Assembly: GCF_002095535.1 (NCBI RefSeq)
Contig: NZ_MLJI01000002.1
Location: 1,346,276 to 1,410,275, forward strand
Source: Pantoea cypripedii
Lineage (GTDB): Bacteria > Pseudomonadota > Gammaproteobacteria > Enterobacterales > Enterobacteriaceae
DNA: 64,000 nt
Reading direction: 5' to 3'
Made by a program: the position numbers and the translations under genes. Of the stretch, positions 45,412 to 53,596 are shown in pieces. How positions within the stretch are numbered: the first letter of the stretch is position 1; each line of letters starts with the position of its first letter. A model generated the notes under the pieces. It did no database searches. It saw only the letters and a program-made list of their open reading frames with translations, and had not been told where the DNA came from.

Positions 45412-45646
45412 CGCGCACCTCCAGAATTTCGTCAATTGCCCACTGCAGGAACTCCCGGTTAAATCCCACATTCGCATCGTGAAAGCGACTGGCCAGTTCC
45501 ATTGCGGTATCAATCTCATCTTCATCCAGTGAGGGTTCCAGTTGCAGGAAATCATCAGCCAGCCAGAACGTGCCGCAGCACAGTGCTTCATCGGGATAGC
45601 GGGACAACCGTTCTTTCAGTGCCCGTACTGTCATTTCTCGTTTCAT
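45395..45646 (-). CDS. hypothetical plasmid protein (83 residues)
   Basis: MKREMTVRALKERLSRYPDE, then DDFLQLEPSLDEDEIDTAME and a helical end. AGGAG lies 7 bases before the ATG. The N-terminal pattern (ALKERLSRYPDE-LCCG) is one I have seen in plasmid proteins of unknown function. It is the first gene of a pair with the 111-residue protein. Confidence 0.6.
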   Translation of the reverse strand: MKREMTVRALKERLSRYPDEALCCGTFWLADDFLQLEPSLDEDEIDTAMELASRFHDANVGFNREFLQWAIDEILEVRDVLAD

Positions 45647-45684
45647 GTTCTTCTCCTGGCGGGGTATCCCCGCCTCTCCCTGTC

Positions 45685-46023
45685 TCAGCCACCAAAATGC
45701 GCCACATTATCGATAAGCCAGTCCGGGCCGATCACTTCCGGGAACGCCTCTGGTTCATCATCAGGCAGCTCACTCCATTCCAGTGCGTCCGTCCTCGATT
45801 CCACCACATCGCCATGCAAATACCGGGCATAGCCGCAAAAAATCACATCCCTGCTCCGCGAACCAGTGCTCAATATCACACTGCCACTGCAGGCTGAGTG
45901 CTGCCAACAGAGCTTCGGAGGGGGGAGACCACGGTGTGTCAAAATCAGCCATAATAAAATCGTGCCCAATGCCGGAGACATCCATTCCATGCCCGGATGG
46001 CCACTTCACCCCGTAATGCCCCA
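45685..46023 (-). pseudogene. DUF1281/YubB-like protein, cut by the joint and frameshifted
   Basis: The frame enters from the contig end with GHYGVKWPSGHGMDVSGIGH, then WFAEQGCDF. At a run of six As (45837-45842, Ts on the coding strand) it shifts; removing one base lets it continue as CGYARYLHGDVVESRTDA and end as GPDWLIDNVAHFGG. The joined product matches the C-terminal ferredoxin-like half of DUF1281/YubB plasmid proteins. The shift looks like a homopolymer error. The N-terminus is missing. Confidence 0.7.
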
Positions 46024-46035
46024 CTAGCTAGCTAG
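46024..46035. other. artificial contig joint (contig C/D)
   Basis: CTAGCTAGCTAG. It cuts a DUF1281-like gene on the left and a haemagglutinin-repeat fragment on the right. Confidence 0.95.
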
Positions 46036-46500
46036 GCCGTGGCTTTTGCTGGTCTGACTCTGCTGTTCACTGTTCTCACCGGAGGTCAGGCTGATATCCC
46101 GGCTCGCCGCCAGCGTCATATCCCCGCCCGCTTTCAGCTGGCTGCCCTGCACAGCCAGGTCACCCCCGGTCGCCTGGATTGTCATATCCCGTCCGGCCTG
46201 AAGCGAGCTGCCGGATGAGGTCTGCTGCTCAGTCCGGCTCTCGGTGGTGGATTTCTGGCTGCCATAGCTCAGCGTCAGCCCGAAGGTGTTTTTGTCCGCC
46301 GGATTATCCGATACGCCAGCCAGCCGCTCTGCCTGGGAGGCCTGGAAGCCGGTCAGCGCCGCCTGGGTGCCGCGCAGCGCGGCCAGACGGCCATTATCGT
46401 CTTTCGCTGCCGACGTCGCCTGCTGGGTGGCGGAGTTCAGCGCACTGCCCACCGTACCGGACAGCGTCAGCAGGGAGCCGCCAGAAAAGTTAGGGCCCTG
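46036..46500 (-). pseudogene. CdiA/filamentous haemagglutinin repeat fragment
   Basis: The frame contains GGSLLTLSGTVGSALNSA, FGLTLSYGSQKSTTESRTEQ, LQAGRDMTIQATGGDLAV and KAGGDMTLAASRDISLTSGE, all typical of late FHA repeats of CdiA. It begins abruptly after the terminator of an immunity gene, without start or secretion signal, and is cut by the joint. It is therefore the head of a further orphan module or a recombination leftover. Confidence 0.75.
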
Positions 46501-46550
46501 AATTAATAGGCTGAGATGATTAGTCATCTGGTTTAGAAATGCTCGACAGT

Positions 46551-46583
46551 TAAAAAATCCCGGCCAGGTTAACCGGGAATTTT
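46551..46583 (-). terminator. terminator after orphan immunity gene
   Basis: TCCCGG and CCGGGA pair on the minus strand, followed by six Ts. It lies just after the stop at 46587. Confidence 0.8.
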
Positions 46584-46586
46584 CAT

Positions 46587-46940
46587 TCAAGATGGGATTT
46601 TCTTCAGTAATTCATTAACTTTTTGTGTATCTTCAGGGTGGAGTTGAATGTATTTTTCGCAGGCTATTCTGGCGTATTTAAAGCCTATATATTCAGGAAC
46701 AATAACTTCACCTTCCCAAACTCCGAACATTATCCCTTCGAAATGACACTCTGGATCAGGATCGTCAAGATCAGGAAATGAGCAATATGTTTCATTAGCG
46801 CCACAACCTGTTTTGTTTACAAGGAAAGGCAGCATCCACATGAATTTACCTTGCAAATTCATAGAATTAAAATAATCCCTAACAACCCACTCTGGATCGT
46901 TTTCATAGTCTGTATTTTCAAAAATATATTCATTCATCAT
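46587..46940 (-). CDS. CdiI-type RNase-toxin immunity protein (orphan)
   Basis: The 117-residue acidic protein reads WVVRDYFNSMNLQGKFMW, then GANETYCSFPDLDDPDPECH, FEGIMFGVWEGEVIVPEYIG and RIACEKYIQLHPEDTQKV. This pattern is one I associate with immunity proteins named for CdiA RNase toxins (CdiI_N-like). Its ATG directly follows the stop of a short toxin stub (46941-47033), so its partner toxin has been deleted while the immunity gene remains. Codon use is AT-rich. Confidence 0.65.
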   Translation of the reverse strand: MMNEYIFENTDYENDPEWVVRDYFNSMNLQGKFMWMLPFLVNKTGCGANETYCSFPDLDDPDPECHFEGIMFGVWEGEVIVPEYIGFKYARIACEKYIQLHPEDTQKVNELLKKIPS

Positions 46941-47033
46941 TTAGCCACCGGAAAGAAGCTTTCTACCATTCCTGATTTTCATCCAAATATATTTGAACTT
47001 GTTTGGCTTGCCGCCCCTTCGGGCGGCTATGAC
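46941..47033 (-). pseudogene. toxin C-terminal stub before the orphan immunity gene
   Basis: About thirty codons end as GKPNKFKYIWMKIRNGRKLL-SGG and a stop that touches the immunity start codon. A GC hairpin (GCCGCCC/GGGCGGC, 47010-47027) lies in its first codons. The rest of the toxin is absent. Confidence 0.5.
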
Positions 47034-47071
47034 TCATAAAATACTTAAGCTAAGAGTTGGAAGGCCTCTAC

Positions 47072-47275
47072 CTATTTTAGGGCCATTTTATCTAAGATAC
47101 TTCCAATTCCACTTAACAATGCTAATACCTCATTTCTTTTAGAACCCACTCTTGTTTCAAACTCTGCAATATCAATACCATTGCAGATTTCATTAAGAGC
47201 TGAGTTTAATATTAACAACTCCTCCTCTGTTACATTAACTTCTGCGTTAGTCTTTGTGACAGATAATAGATTCAT
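47072..47275 (-). CDS. small helical immunity protein, partner of the RNase-like CdiA-CT
   Basis: The product has 67 residues (MNLLSVTKTNAEVNVTEEEL, then LNSALNEICNGIDIAEFETR), probably a small helical bundle. It begins two bases after the stop of the orphan toxin gene, the usual place of cdiI. The hairpin within the following stub may end its transcript. I know no named immunity family for it. Confidence 0.65.
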   Translation of the reverse strand: MNLLSVTKTNAEVNVTEEELLILNSALNEICNGIDIAEFETRVGSKRNEVLALLSGIGSILDKMALK

Positions 47276-47277
47276 AG

Positions 47278-48417
47278 TTACCTCAAGTTATCAAAATAGG
47301 CTCTACCGTCCACTGGTCTGAACGCAGTACCACCATCTCCGGGTTTCAGGTTGCGTATTACAACTGTCTTGGTCGATTGATCCCAAAAAGCAGACCTTCC
47401 ACCACTTAACTCTTTGACTGATGTAGGATTTCTCACTACATCCTCTATGTGCTGGGCGAACTGTTCTCTTGTTGTTATACCCAAATCGGCAAATTCATTT
47501 TGCTGAATAACATGTTTTTCATAAGCATGTCCATTAGCAATTTCTTTACCTGTTAATTCCGCATTCAAGTTTTTGCTATTGGTAGCACTGTGGGCCTCAT
47601 TATTCCGCGCATCTTCCTCATCCTCCGGTCCCCAGCCCCCCGGCGTTCCTGAACCACTCCCGCCCAGCTCCGCTTTCTCTTCGTCACTCAGGCCTGAACC
47701 GACGTTCGGAGTAGATTCACCATCTTTATCCCCGTTAAGCGCATCTGCGATGGCTGCCCCTGCCGCTGCACCGGCACCCGCCGCCGCCATACCTGCCCCG
47801 CCCGTCATCGGCTTACTCATATCGAACAGGTCATTCATGCACGTCGTCGGGTTGCACAGCGCATTATTATCAACCGCATTCTTCCCGGCCTGCGCGCCCG
47901 TGACCGCACTGCTCACACTGCCGCCCGCGATACCACCGGCCAGTCCTGCCGCCAGCGTGCTCAGCGCGCTGACCGTCTGTTTCTGCTCTTCACTCAGGTC
48001 CGCACGGTCTACACCCGGATACAGCTGCTGGGCGATATATTCACCCGCCACGCCCCCGGCAGCACCCGCCAGCGCGTTGTTACCCGACGCCGACGCCACC
48101 ACCGCACCCAGCACCGCGTGCGCCATCAGGTTCGCTTCGGTGTTCACCACCTCTTTACCGTTCGCATCCTTCGTGGTCGTTTCATCATGAATGATGCCCG
48201 CCAGATACGGTGCGGATGCCCCGGCTATCGCGCTGGCGATGTCGCCTCCCGCCAGCCCCTGCACCGCCGCCGTCGCCGCCTGGATGCCCTGCTGCAGCGC
48301 GCTCCCCGTCCCGTAGGGCGCCATCGCCGTGTCGTAGGCCTGCTGCTTGATTTCTTCGTCCGTCGGGTTTTGTTTACCCTTCGCCGCCAGCGTTGTTCTG
48401 GCCGCCTTCAGCGCCGC
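47278..48417 (-). CDS. orphan CdiA C-terminal module with RNase-like toxin
   Basis: The coding frame runs from a deletion junction at 48417. An internal ATG lies at 48324. It contains a pretoxin (MAPYGTGSALQQGIQAATAA, then AGGDIASAIAGASAPYLAG), the motif VDNN in place of VENN, the same Gly/Ala linker as the main CdiA (GGWGPEDEEDA) and a toxin of about 100 residues: NGHAYEKHVIQQNEFADLG, then NPTSVKELSGGRSAFW and GDGGTAFRPVDGRAYFDNL. The pattern H-x3-KH and final F-P-x2-YF resembles the main toxin of contig B, so both may be BECR-type RNases (inference). There is no export signal. Confidence 0.7.
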   Translation of the reverse strand, partial: AALKAARTTLAAKGKQNPTDEEIKQQAYDTAMAPYGTGSALQQGIQAATAAVQGLAGGDIASAIAGASAPYLAGIIHDETTTKDANGKEVVNTEANLMAHAVLGAVVASASGNNALAGAAGGVAGEYIAQQLYPGVDRADLSEEQKQTVSALSTLAAGLAGGIAGGSVSSAVTGAQAGKNAVDNNALCNPTTCMNDLFDMSKPMTGGAGMAAAGAGAAAGAAIADALNGDKDGESTPNVGSGLSDEEKAELGGSGSGTPGGWGPEDEEDARNNEAHSATNSKNLNAELTGKEIANGHAYEKHVIQQNEFADLGITTREQFAQHIEDVVRNPTSVKELSGGRSAFWDQSTKTVVIRNLKPGDGGTAFRPVDGRAYFDNLR

Positions 48418-48541
48418 CGGTGGCCTGGATCGTCATATCCCGTCCGGACTGAAGCGAGCTGCCGGATGAGGTCTGCTCCTCAGTCCGGCTTTCGGTGGTG
48501 GATTTCTGGCTGCCATAAGTCAGCATCACACCGAATGTGTT
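48418..48541 (-). pseudogene. FHA repeat fragment fused to the orphan toxin module
   Basis: This matches 46168-46290 (FGVMLTYGSQKSTTESRTEE, then LQSGRDMTIQATGG). At 48418 it meets the pretoxin at the shared bases CCGGCGGCG. The fusion is out of frame and stops soon after, so it is a deletion scar. Confidence 0.7.
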
Positions 48542-48837
48542 CTGAGCAGGACTATTTTTATACGATATGTGTGCTAATCAGCACACCTTTTTCCCTATGC
48601 TTCAACTCAGCACAAAATTATTAAATACAACCATCTGCTCATGAAAGATAAATCTGCAAGACAAAGTCTTGCGTGGGATGTAAGGTTTTTGGAAGCAGCT
48701 AAAAAGCGGGATTTAATTAGGATTTGCGGGAAGGTAGCTTTATTTGTGGGGGTATTTTGACCCCAACAAGCAGCGCTGCCTACGCGTTTGTAAGGCTGGG
48801 CTTTGGGTATCAGGGCTTTGCACTGACGGAATTCAGG

Positions 48838-48862
48838 ACAAAAAACCGCCAACTGTGGGCGG
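48838..48862 (-). terminator. terminator after the YezG-like immunity gene
   Basis: CCGCC and GGCGG pair on the minus strand, followed by TTTTTTG, 10 bases after the stop at 48872. The stretch 48542-48837 holds no gene I can support. Confidence 0.7.
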
Positions 48863-48871
48863 AATTGTTCA

Positions 48872-49204
48872 TTAATCATCGTATTGAAGATTTATATTTA
48901 TCTTCCCCTTGGGGATATCGACAGTTATTTCACACGCCGTCCATGCGGGTTTTCCATTAGTCATATTGTTTTGGATGTAAAAATCCCGCATTTTGACTAA
49001 TAAGAGCCTAAGATCATGGCTAGCTAATTTATCAGGAACGAACCAGTCCTCACTGTCTGATTGATCAATATAATCATACTCATATTCACATGATTCACCA
49101 TCAAGTGGTAATTTGGCCCGAGCAATAATTTTCTTGGCGTTTTCTGGCCCAGCATAAACTAATAACTGACCAATTTTATTTTGAAGATCATCTAGTTCTT
49201 TCAT
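48872..49204 (-). CDS. YezG-like (DUF600) immunity protein
   Basis: The 110-residue acidic protein has the segments GQLLVYAGPENAKKIIARAK, then LLLVKMRDFYIQNNM, AWTACEITVDIPKGKINI and a final LQYDD. The end FYxxN ... YDD is what I know from the YezG/DUF600 family, the immunity partner of the Bacillus YeeF nuclease toxin, which shares the Endonuclease_NS_2 fold with the toxin upstream here. The ATG overlaps the toxin stop by four bases. The pair is consistent in both members. Confidence 0.75.
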   Translation of the reverse strand: MKELDDLQNKIGQLLVYAGPENAKKIIARAKLPLDGESCEYEYDYIDQSDSEDWFVPDKLASHDLRLLLVKMRDFYIQNNMTNGKPAWTACEITVDIPKGKININLQYDD

Positions 49205-51428
49205 TTCACGCCTCCCGGAGTATTAGCAATATCTTTAATAACTGGGCGAGCACCGTCAATAGAATAAGTCACACTAAAACTATCAGGACGTTTGCTATCC
49301 CCAAGATAAACTGGTTCTATTTTCACATTGACTTGCTTACCATCTTTTAAAGCGCTGGCCCATGTATTTTCCATCTGCTTCCATGCACCTTTATTCAGGT
49401 TCCCATCCATAGGGACAAGGTTTATTTTTTCACCCGGCCCATTGAATATTGATGCGATTAAGTGACCTCCTTCATCGCCTTCAACACCACATTTCCCCGA
49501 CTTACATTGCTGGTAAGTATTACGGTCATTTTTGAGCAATGAAAGATCGGACTCAACGCTTGACGTTCTTCCTAACTCATCTGTTGTAAAAATTTTATTA
49601 CCATCAACAGTATAAGTCTTATTAGCTAATGGATTGTTCAGATCTTTGTTCCAGCCACCTTTACCACCAGATATAGTAACAATTTCATCACTGGCATTGT
49701 CAATCAGTTTTGAAGCTTCACTAATATTTCCTTTGTTCAGGGCCTCTCTGGCTATTTTTAAGGTATCACCTACAACTTTTTCGCCAGGAATCAAAGACGC
49801 TACCAGTTCTAGATAATCAAGTGCACTTTCAGCCTCTAAAGCGCTTTTAATTGTTCCGGCCACCGGTACAAAATCCAGTCCCGCCTCCGCAAAACCTGTC
49901 AGCAGTTCATCACGGTGCGCATCCATTTTCGCGGCACAGGCTTCAGCACCGAGTCCGGCGCAGTACTTCGCTTTGAACTCCTCGGTAACTTTTTTCAGGC
50001 CATCCTGGGCTTTCTGGTATTTCTCCTGCTGGGTCATCCCCGAGGCTATGTTCTCGGCAATATCACTCAGCGCATTATTCTCCACCGCATTCTTCCCGGC
50101 CTGCGCGCCCGTTACCGCACTGCTCACACTGCCGCCTGCGATGCCACCGGCCAGTCCTGCCGCCAGCGTGCTCAGCGCGCTGATCGTCTGTTTCTGCTCT
50201 TCACTCAGGTCCGCACGGTCTACACCCGGATACAGCTGCTGGGCGATGAACAGCTGCGCGGCGGCTTCGCCCGCTACACCGCCCGTCGCACCCGCCAGCG
50301 CGTTATTACCCGAGGCCGATGCGACCACCGCACCCAGCACCGCGTGCGCCATCAGGTTTGCCGGGATGTTCACCACATCCTTACCGTTCGCATCCTTCGT
50401 GGTGGTTTCATCGTGGATGATACTTGCCAGATACGGCGCGGATGCCCCGGCTATCGCGCTGGCGATGTCGCCTCCCGCCAGCCCCTGCACCGCCGCCGTC
50501 GCCGCCTGGATGCCCTGCTGTAGCGCGCTCCCCGTCCCGTAGGGCGCCATCGCCGTGTCGTACGCCTGCTGCTTGATTTCTTCGTCCGTCGGGTCCTGTT
50601 TACCCTTCGCCGCCAGCGCCGTTCTGGCCGCCTTCAGCGCCGCCGGGTCCTTCTTCGCCTTGTCTCCCGCGATTTTTCCTTCCGTCTGTGCGATATCCAC
50701 CGCCTGGCTGCCGATTTCACTGATAAGCTGTGCGGCCTGCAGACGGTTCTGCTCTTTCTCCAGGTCAAAAATCGGCGACAGCGTCTGGTTCGCGTGTGCG
50801 GCGTCGCGGTCCAGACCCGCCACGTCCTGCGTCTGCGCGGCCGGGTCACGCACCGTAATGCTGCCCCCGCTCACCGCCGCACGCGTCAGCGAGTCCGCGC
50901 TGCCGCTGCCATTCATCCCGGACAGCAGGCCGTTCGCCATATTGCCGATAAACTGGCTGCCAATGCTGCCGCCCGTGCTGAACCCCACGCCCTGGTGTTC
51001 AATCTGGTAGTCTGCATGATTATCGATGTCGCTGAAACCCAGCGTGCCGGTGTCCAGCCGGTTTTTATCCGCCGTGGCCGTTGACCCGATAACCGCACCG
51101 TCCAGCTGGGTATGCCCGCCTACCGTCACGTCAAAACCACCCTGCCCGGCAAACAGGCCCGTCTGCTCCTGCACCGAGTCGTAATTGCTGTGCATCTTAT
51201 CCCGGGTTGCGCTGACGCTGGCCGAACCGCCCGCTGCCGCGCCTGCACCCCAGGTCATTCCGGCACCCAGGACTGCTGCCGGTCTGCTTCGAATCGTTAG
51301 CGGTTGCTGCCCTGTTCACTGGTCAGCTGCAGGTTACGGCCCACGTCGGCAATCGACGGAGGCCCCGTTGTACCTCGTGCCCCCTGCAGCGTCGTGTCCC
51401 GGCCGCTGTCGAGCGTGACGCCGTCTCC
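49201..51428 (-). pseudogene. CdiA C-terminal part with Endonuclease_NS_2-type nuclease toxin, 5' part frameshifted and cut
   Basis: The long frame (49201-51258, 685 codons) opens with GAGAAAGGSASVSATRDKMH, runs through a pretoxin to VENN, and ends in a nuclease domain: GDEGGHLIASIFNGPGEK with the catalytic His (H599), then NLVPMDGNLNKGAWKQMEN and VKIEPVYLG. This is the Endonuclease_NS_2 fold, a DNA/RNA non-specific nuclease. Upstream, 51259-51428 encodes typical CdiA sequence (GRDTTLQGARGTTG, then ADVGRNLQLTSEQGSNR) but a stop and a second shift (near 51297 and 51270) break the frame. Either the gene is dead at that point or the draft has errors. It is cut by the joint. Confidence 0.75.
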
Positions 51429-51440
51429 CTAGCTAGCTAG
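51429..51440. other. artificial contig joint (contig D/E)
   Basis: CTAGCTAGCTAG between a cdiA fragment and a phage tail gene. Confidence 0.95.
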
Positions 51441-51705
51441 GGTAAGAACCGGTGAAGCGCAGCGGCACATCGGACGCACCCCACTGCGACAGCACCAGCT
51501 CATCAATGCCGCCGATAGTCCATTCAATATCGAGCGCGTCATCCTCCAGGCCGTTGTCGATATGCGCGGCGCCGTTCATGCCGCCTGCGCGGTACGGGTC
51601 GAGCTTGCGCGCCAGCTTCGGCAGGGTGACGGCCGTCACCACGCCCTGATAGCTGTTCGAATCGTTGAAAAGGTTCATCGCCTTGAGTTTGCGTGGCAGT
51701 GCCAT
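51441..51705 (-). CDS. phage major tail tube protein (P2 FII-like), cut by the joint
   Basis: The first 88 residues are present: MALPRKLKAMNLFNDSNSYQ, then VTLPKLARKLDPYRAGGMNG. This is the start of the P2 FII tail tube family. It lies 12 bases downstream of the sheath gene, the order of P2-like phages. The rest is lost at the joint. Confidence 0.88.
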
Positions 51706-51717
51706 TTATCCGGCTCC

Positions 51718-52887
51718 TTAACTGTTCACGGATGCGGCGAAGGTCGCCAGATAGCGGTCAGTGATACGCTGGCGGAAGGTCAGATCTTCCAGCGGTGGCA
51801 CCGGCGTGTAGTCGTAATCGATAAAGAGCTTGCCCGCCTTGAGCAGGTCTTTATCGTTGGCGCTTTCGTCATACCAGGCGGATGCGCCCAGCAGATAACC
51901 GGCGGTGGTCATCTCGCGGAATTTCGCTTTCACACCCGCGATGATTTCTTTCACCAGTACCGGCGTGAGTGGCTTGTCGTTGGCCCACATATGTGCCTCG
52001 GCGATAGTATCCGCCATCACCTGCGCGGTGCGGGTGTAGTTCTCAAACTGGAACAGCGGATCATCGCTGCATGTACGGTTGCCCCAGAAGCGGAAACCGT
52101 CTTTACGAATCAGCGTCGTAACGTCCGCCTCGTTGAGCAGGTCCGCATCTGTGCCCACCTGTTGCAGATCCCAGAATACCGAGGCGGAAATGCCGGTTAC
52201 GCCGTTAACACCGACGTTCGACAGGGTTTTATGCCAGCCGGTGTCGTTGTCGATTTTGGCGCGCAGGCCCAGCGCGCGGGCGGTGGCGTAAGCTGTATCT
52301 GAGGCGCTGGTCGTGGTGTTCCAGGCGAGGAAATCCGGCCAGATAACCATGATTTCGCGCTGGCTGAAGTTCTGACGATAGAGGCGGGCTTCAGAAATGG
52401 TTTTGCAGTTCCACGCCGACACGTAGGCGAAGGCGCGCAGCTGCTGCGCAATGCTGGCGAGCGCGGTCGCGACTTCCAGCGTGTCGAGGCCCGGCACGCC
52501 GAGAATGCGTGGTTTAACATCGAGCTGAGACTGTGCGGCCAGCAGCGCTTTCATGCCGGTGTACTGGCCGTTTTCATCGGTGCCGCCGATGATGTTGGAC
52601 GTGGTTTCGGCCTCGCTTTCACCTTCGGCCACGCGCACCACAACGGTGACGGGTTTTGACTGGTCGGCAATGGCCTGCAACGCTGCGGCCAGCGTGCCTT
52701 TGACGCCCGCCTTGCCGACTGCGCCCTGCACGTTGGTGACAAGCACCGGCTTATTGAGCGGGAAGGTCGCCGCATCCGCATCGTCAGCGGTGCAGACCAT
52801 GCCGACGATTGCGGTTGATACGGTGGAGATGGTGCGCGTGCCGTCGTTCACTTCGGTGACGCGGACACCGTGATGATAATCTGCCAT
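51718..52887 (-). CDS. phage tail sheath protein (P2 FI-like)
   Basis: The 389-residue protein starts MADYHHGVRVTEVNDGTRTI and contains IVGMVCTADDADAATFPLN, FAYVSAWNCKTISEARLYRQ, VMVIWPDF-like IMVIWPDFLAWNTTTS and FRFWGNRTCSDDPLFQFENY, all standard for the contractile sheath of P2-like phages and related tailocins. AGGAG lies seven bases before ATG 52887. The length is full. Confidence 0.93.
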   Translation of the reverse strand: MADYHHGVRVTEVNDGTRTISTVSTAIVGMVCTADDADAATFPLNKPVLVTNVQGAVGKAGVKGTLAAALQAIADQSKPVTVVVRVAEGESEAETTSNIIGGTDENGQYTGMKALLAAQSQLDVKPRILGVPGLDTLEVATALASIAQQLRAFAYVSAWNCKTISEARLYRQNFSQREIMVIWPDFLAWNTTTSASDTAYATARALGLRAKIDNDTGWHKTLSNVGVNGVTGISASVFWDLQQVGTDADLLNEADVTTLIRKDGFRFWGNRTCSDDPLFQFENYTRTAQVMADTIAEAHMWANDKPLTPVLVKEIIAGVKAKFREMTTAGYLLGASAWYDESANDKDLLKAGKLFIDYDYTPVPPLEDLTFRQRITDRYLATFAASVNS

Positions 52888-53002
52888 CTGTTGCACTCCT
52901 GGTTAAAGGTGTGCTCAGGGTGGCAGCTCAGGCGGGCGAATGCATTTGACTGCGGCCCGCTGAAAGACCAGCGGACAAAAGAAAGGCCTGTCCGCGCCTC
53001 AG

Positions 53003-53596
53003 TCATACGGCGGGCTTATCCGGCCAGACATTATCCGGGGCGGCGGCAGTATCCACGGCCTGCACATCCTGGATGTATTTCATCCATTCGGTCAGCTTTT
53101 CTTTGTCGGCATCGGTAATGATGCCGAGCATCAGCTGCGTCTGCCATGCCTGGGTCGTGGTATTGGCGCTACTGATGAACGTGCTCTTTTGCTTATCGGC
53201 CTCTGCCACATCGGCCAGCTTCTGCGCGTCCGCATCCGTTACCCACTTTTCCCCGTCCCACTTATCAAAACCGGTCGCGGGCTTTAACGTCGTGGTATCC
53301 GCCGGGTAATCACCGGTTTCCGTTATCAGGCGGGGAGAGCCATCGGCGGTTGAATACACCGTCTCCCCACGGTGATCGCTGACTGTCTGCCAGGCATCAT
53401 CACGCCAGACAGCGATACTGCCTGTCGCAACTTCGGGCGGTGCGGTTGTGGTTGAGTTCGCGGGCAGGCCCAGCCCCTGCAACAGGTATTCGTCAGAGGC
53501 GCCGGTAAATCCCCCGCTGACGGCGTCATAGCTGTACACCGTCAGGGTGCCGGACGCCTTCGCCAGCCCGTTTTTATCAAAGGTCACTTTTGCCAT
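53003..53596 (-). CDS. tail fibre assembly protein (P2 G-like)
   Basis: The product has 197 residues. The C-terminal half is the tail fibre assembly (caudo_TAP) family: ADADKQ-like segments, TTTQAWQTQLMLGIITDADK, LTEWMKYIQDVQAVDT and the final NVWPDKPAV. It acts as a chaperone for the fibre encoded directly upstream. The start ATG touches the fibre stop. The 115 bases before the sheath gene hold nothing I can name. Confidence 0.88.
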   Translation of the reverse strand: MAKVTFDKNGLAKASGTLTVYSYDAVSGGFTGASDEYLLQGLGLPANSTTTAPPEVATGSIAVWRDDAWQTVSDHRGETVYSTADGSPRLITETGDYPADTTTLKPATGFDKWDGEKWVTDADAQKLADVAEADKQKSTFISSANTTTQAWQTQLMLGIITDADKEKLTEWMKYIQDVQAVDTAAAPDNVWPDKPAV

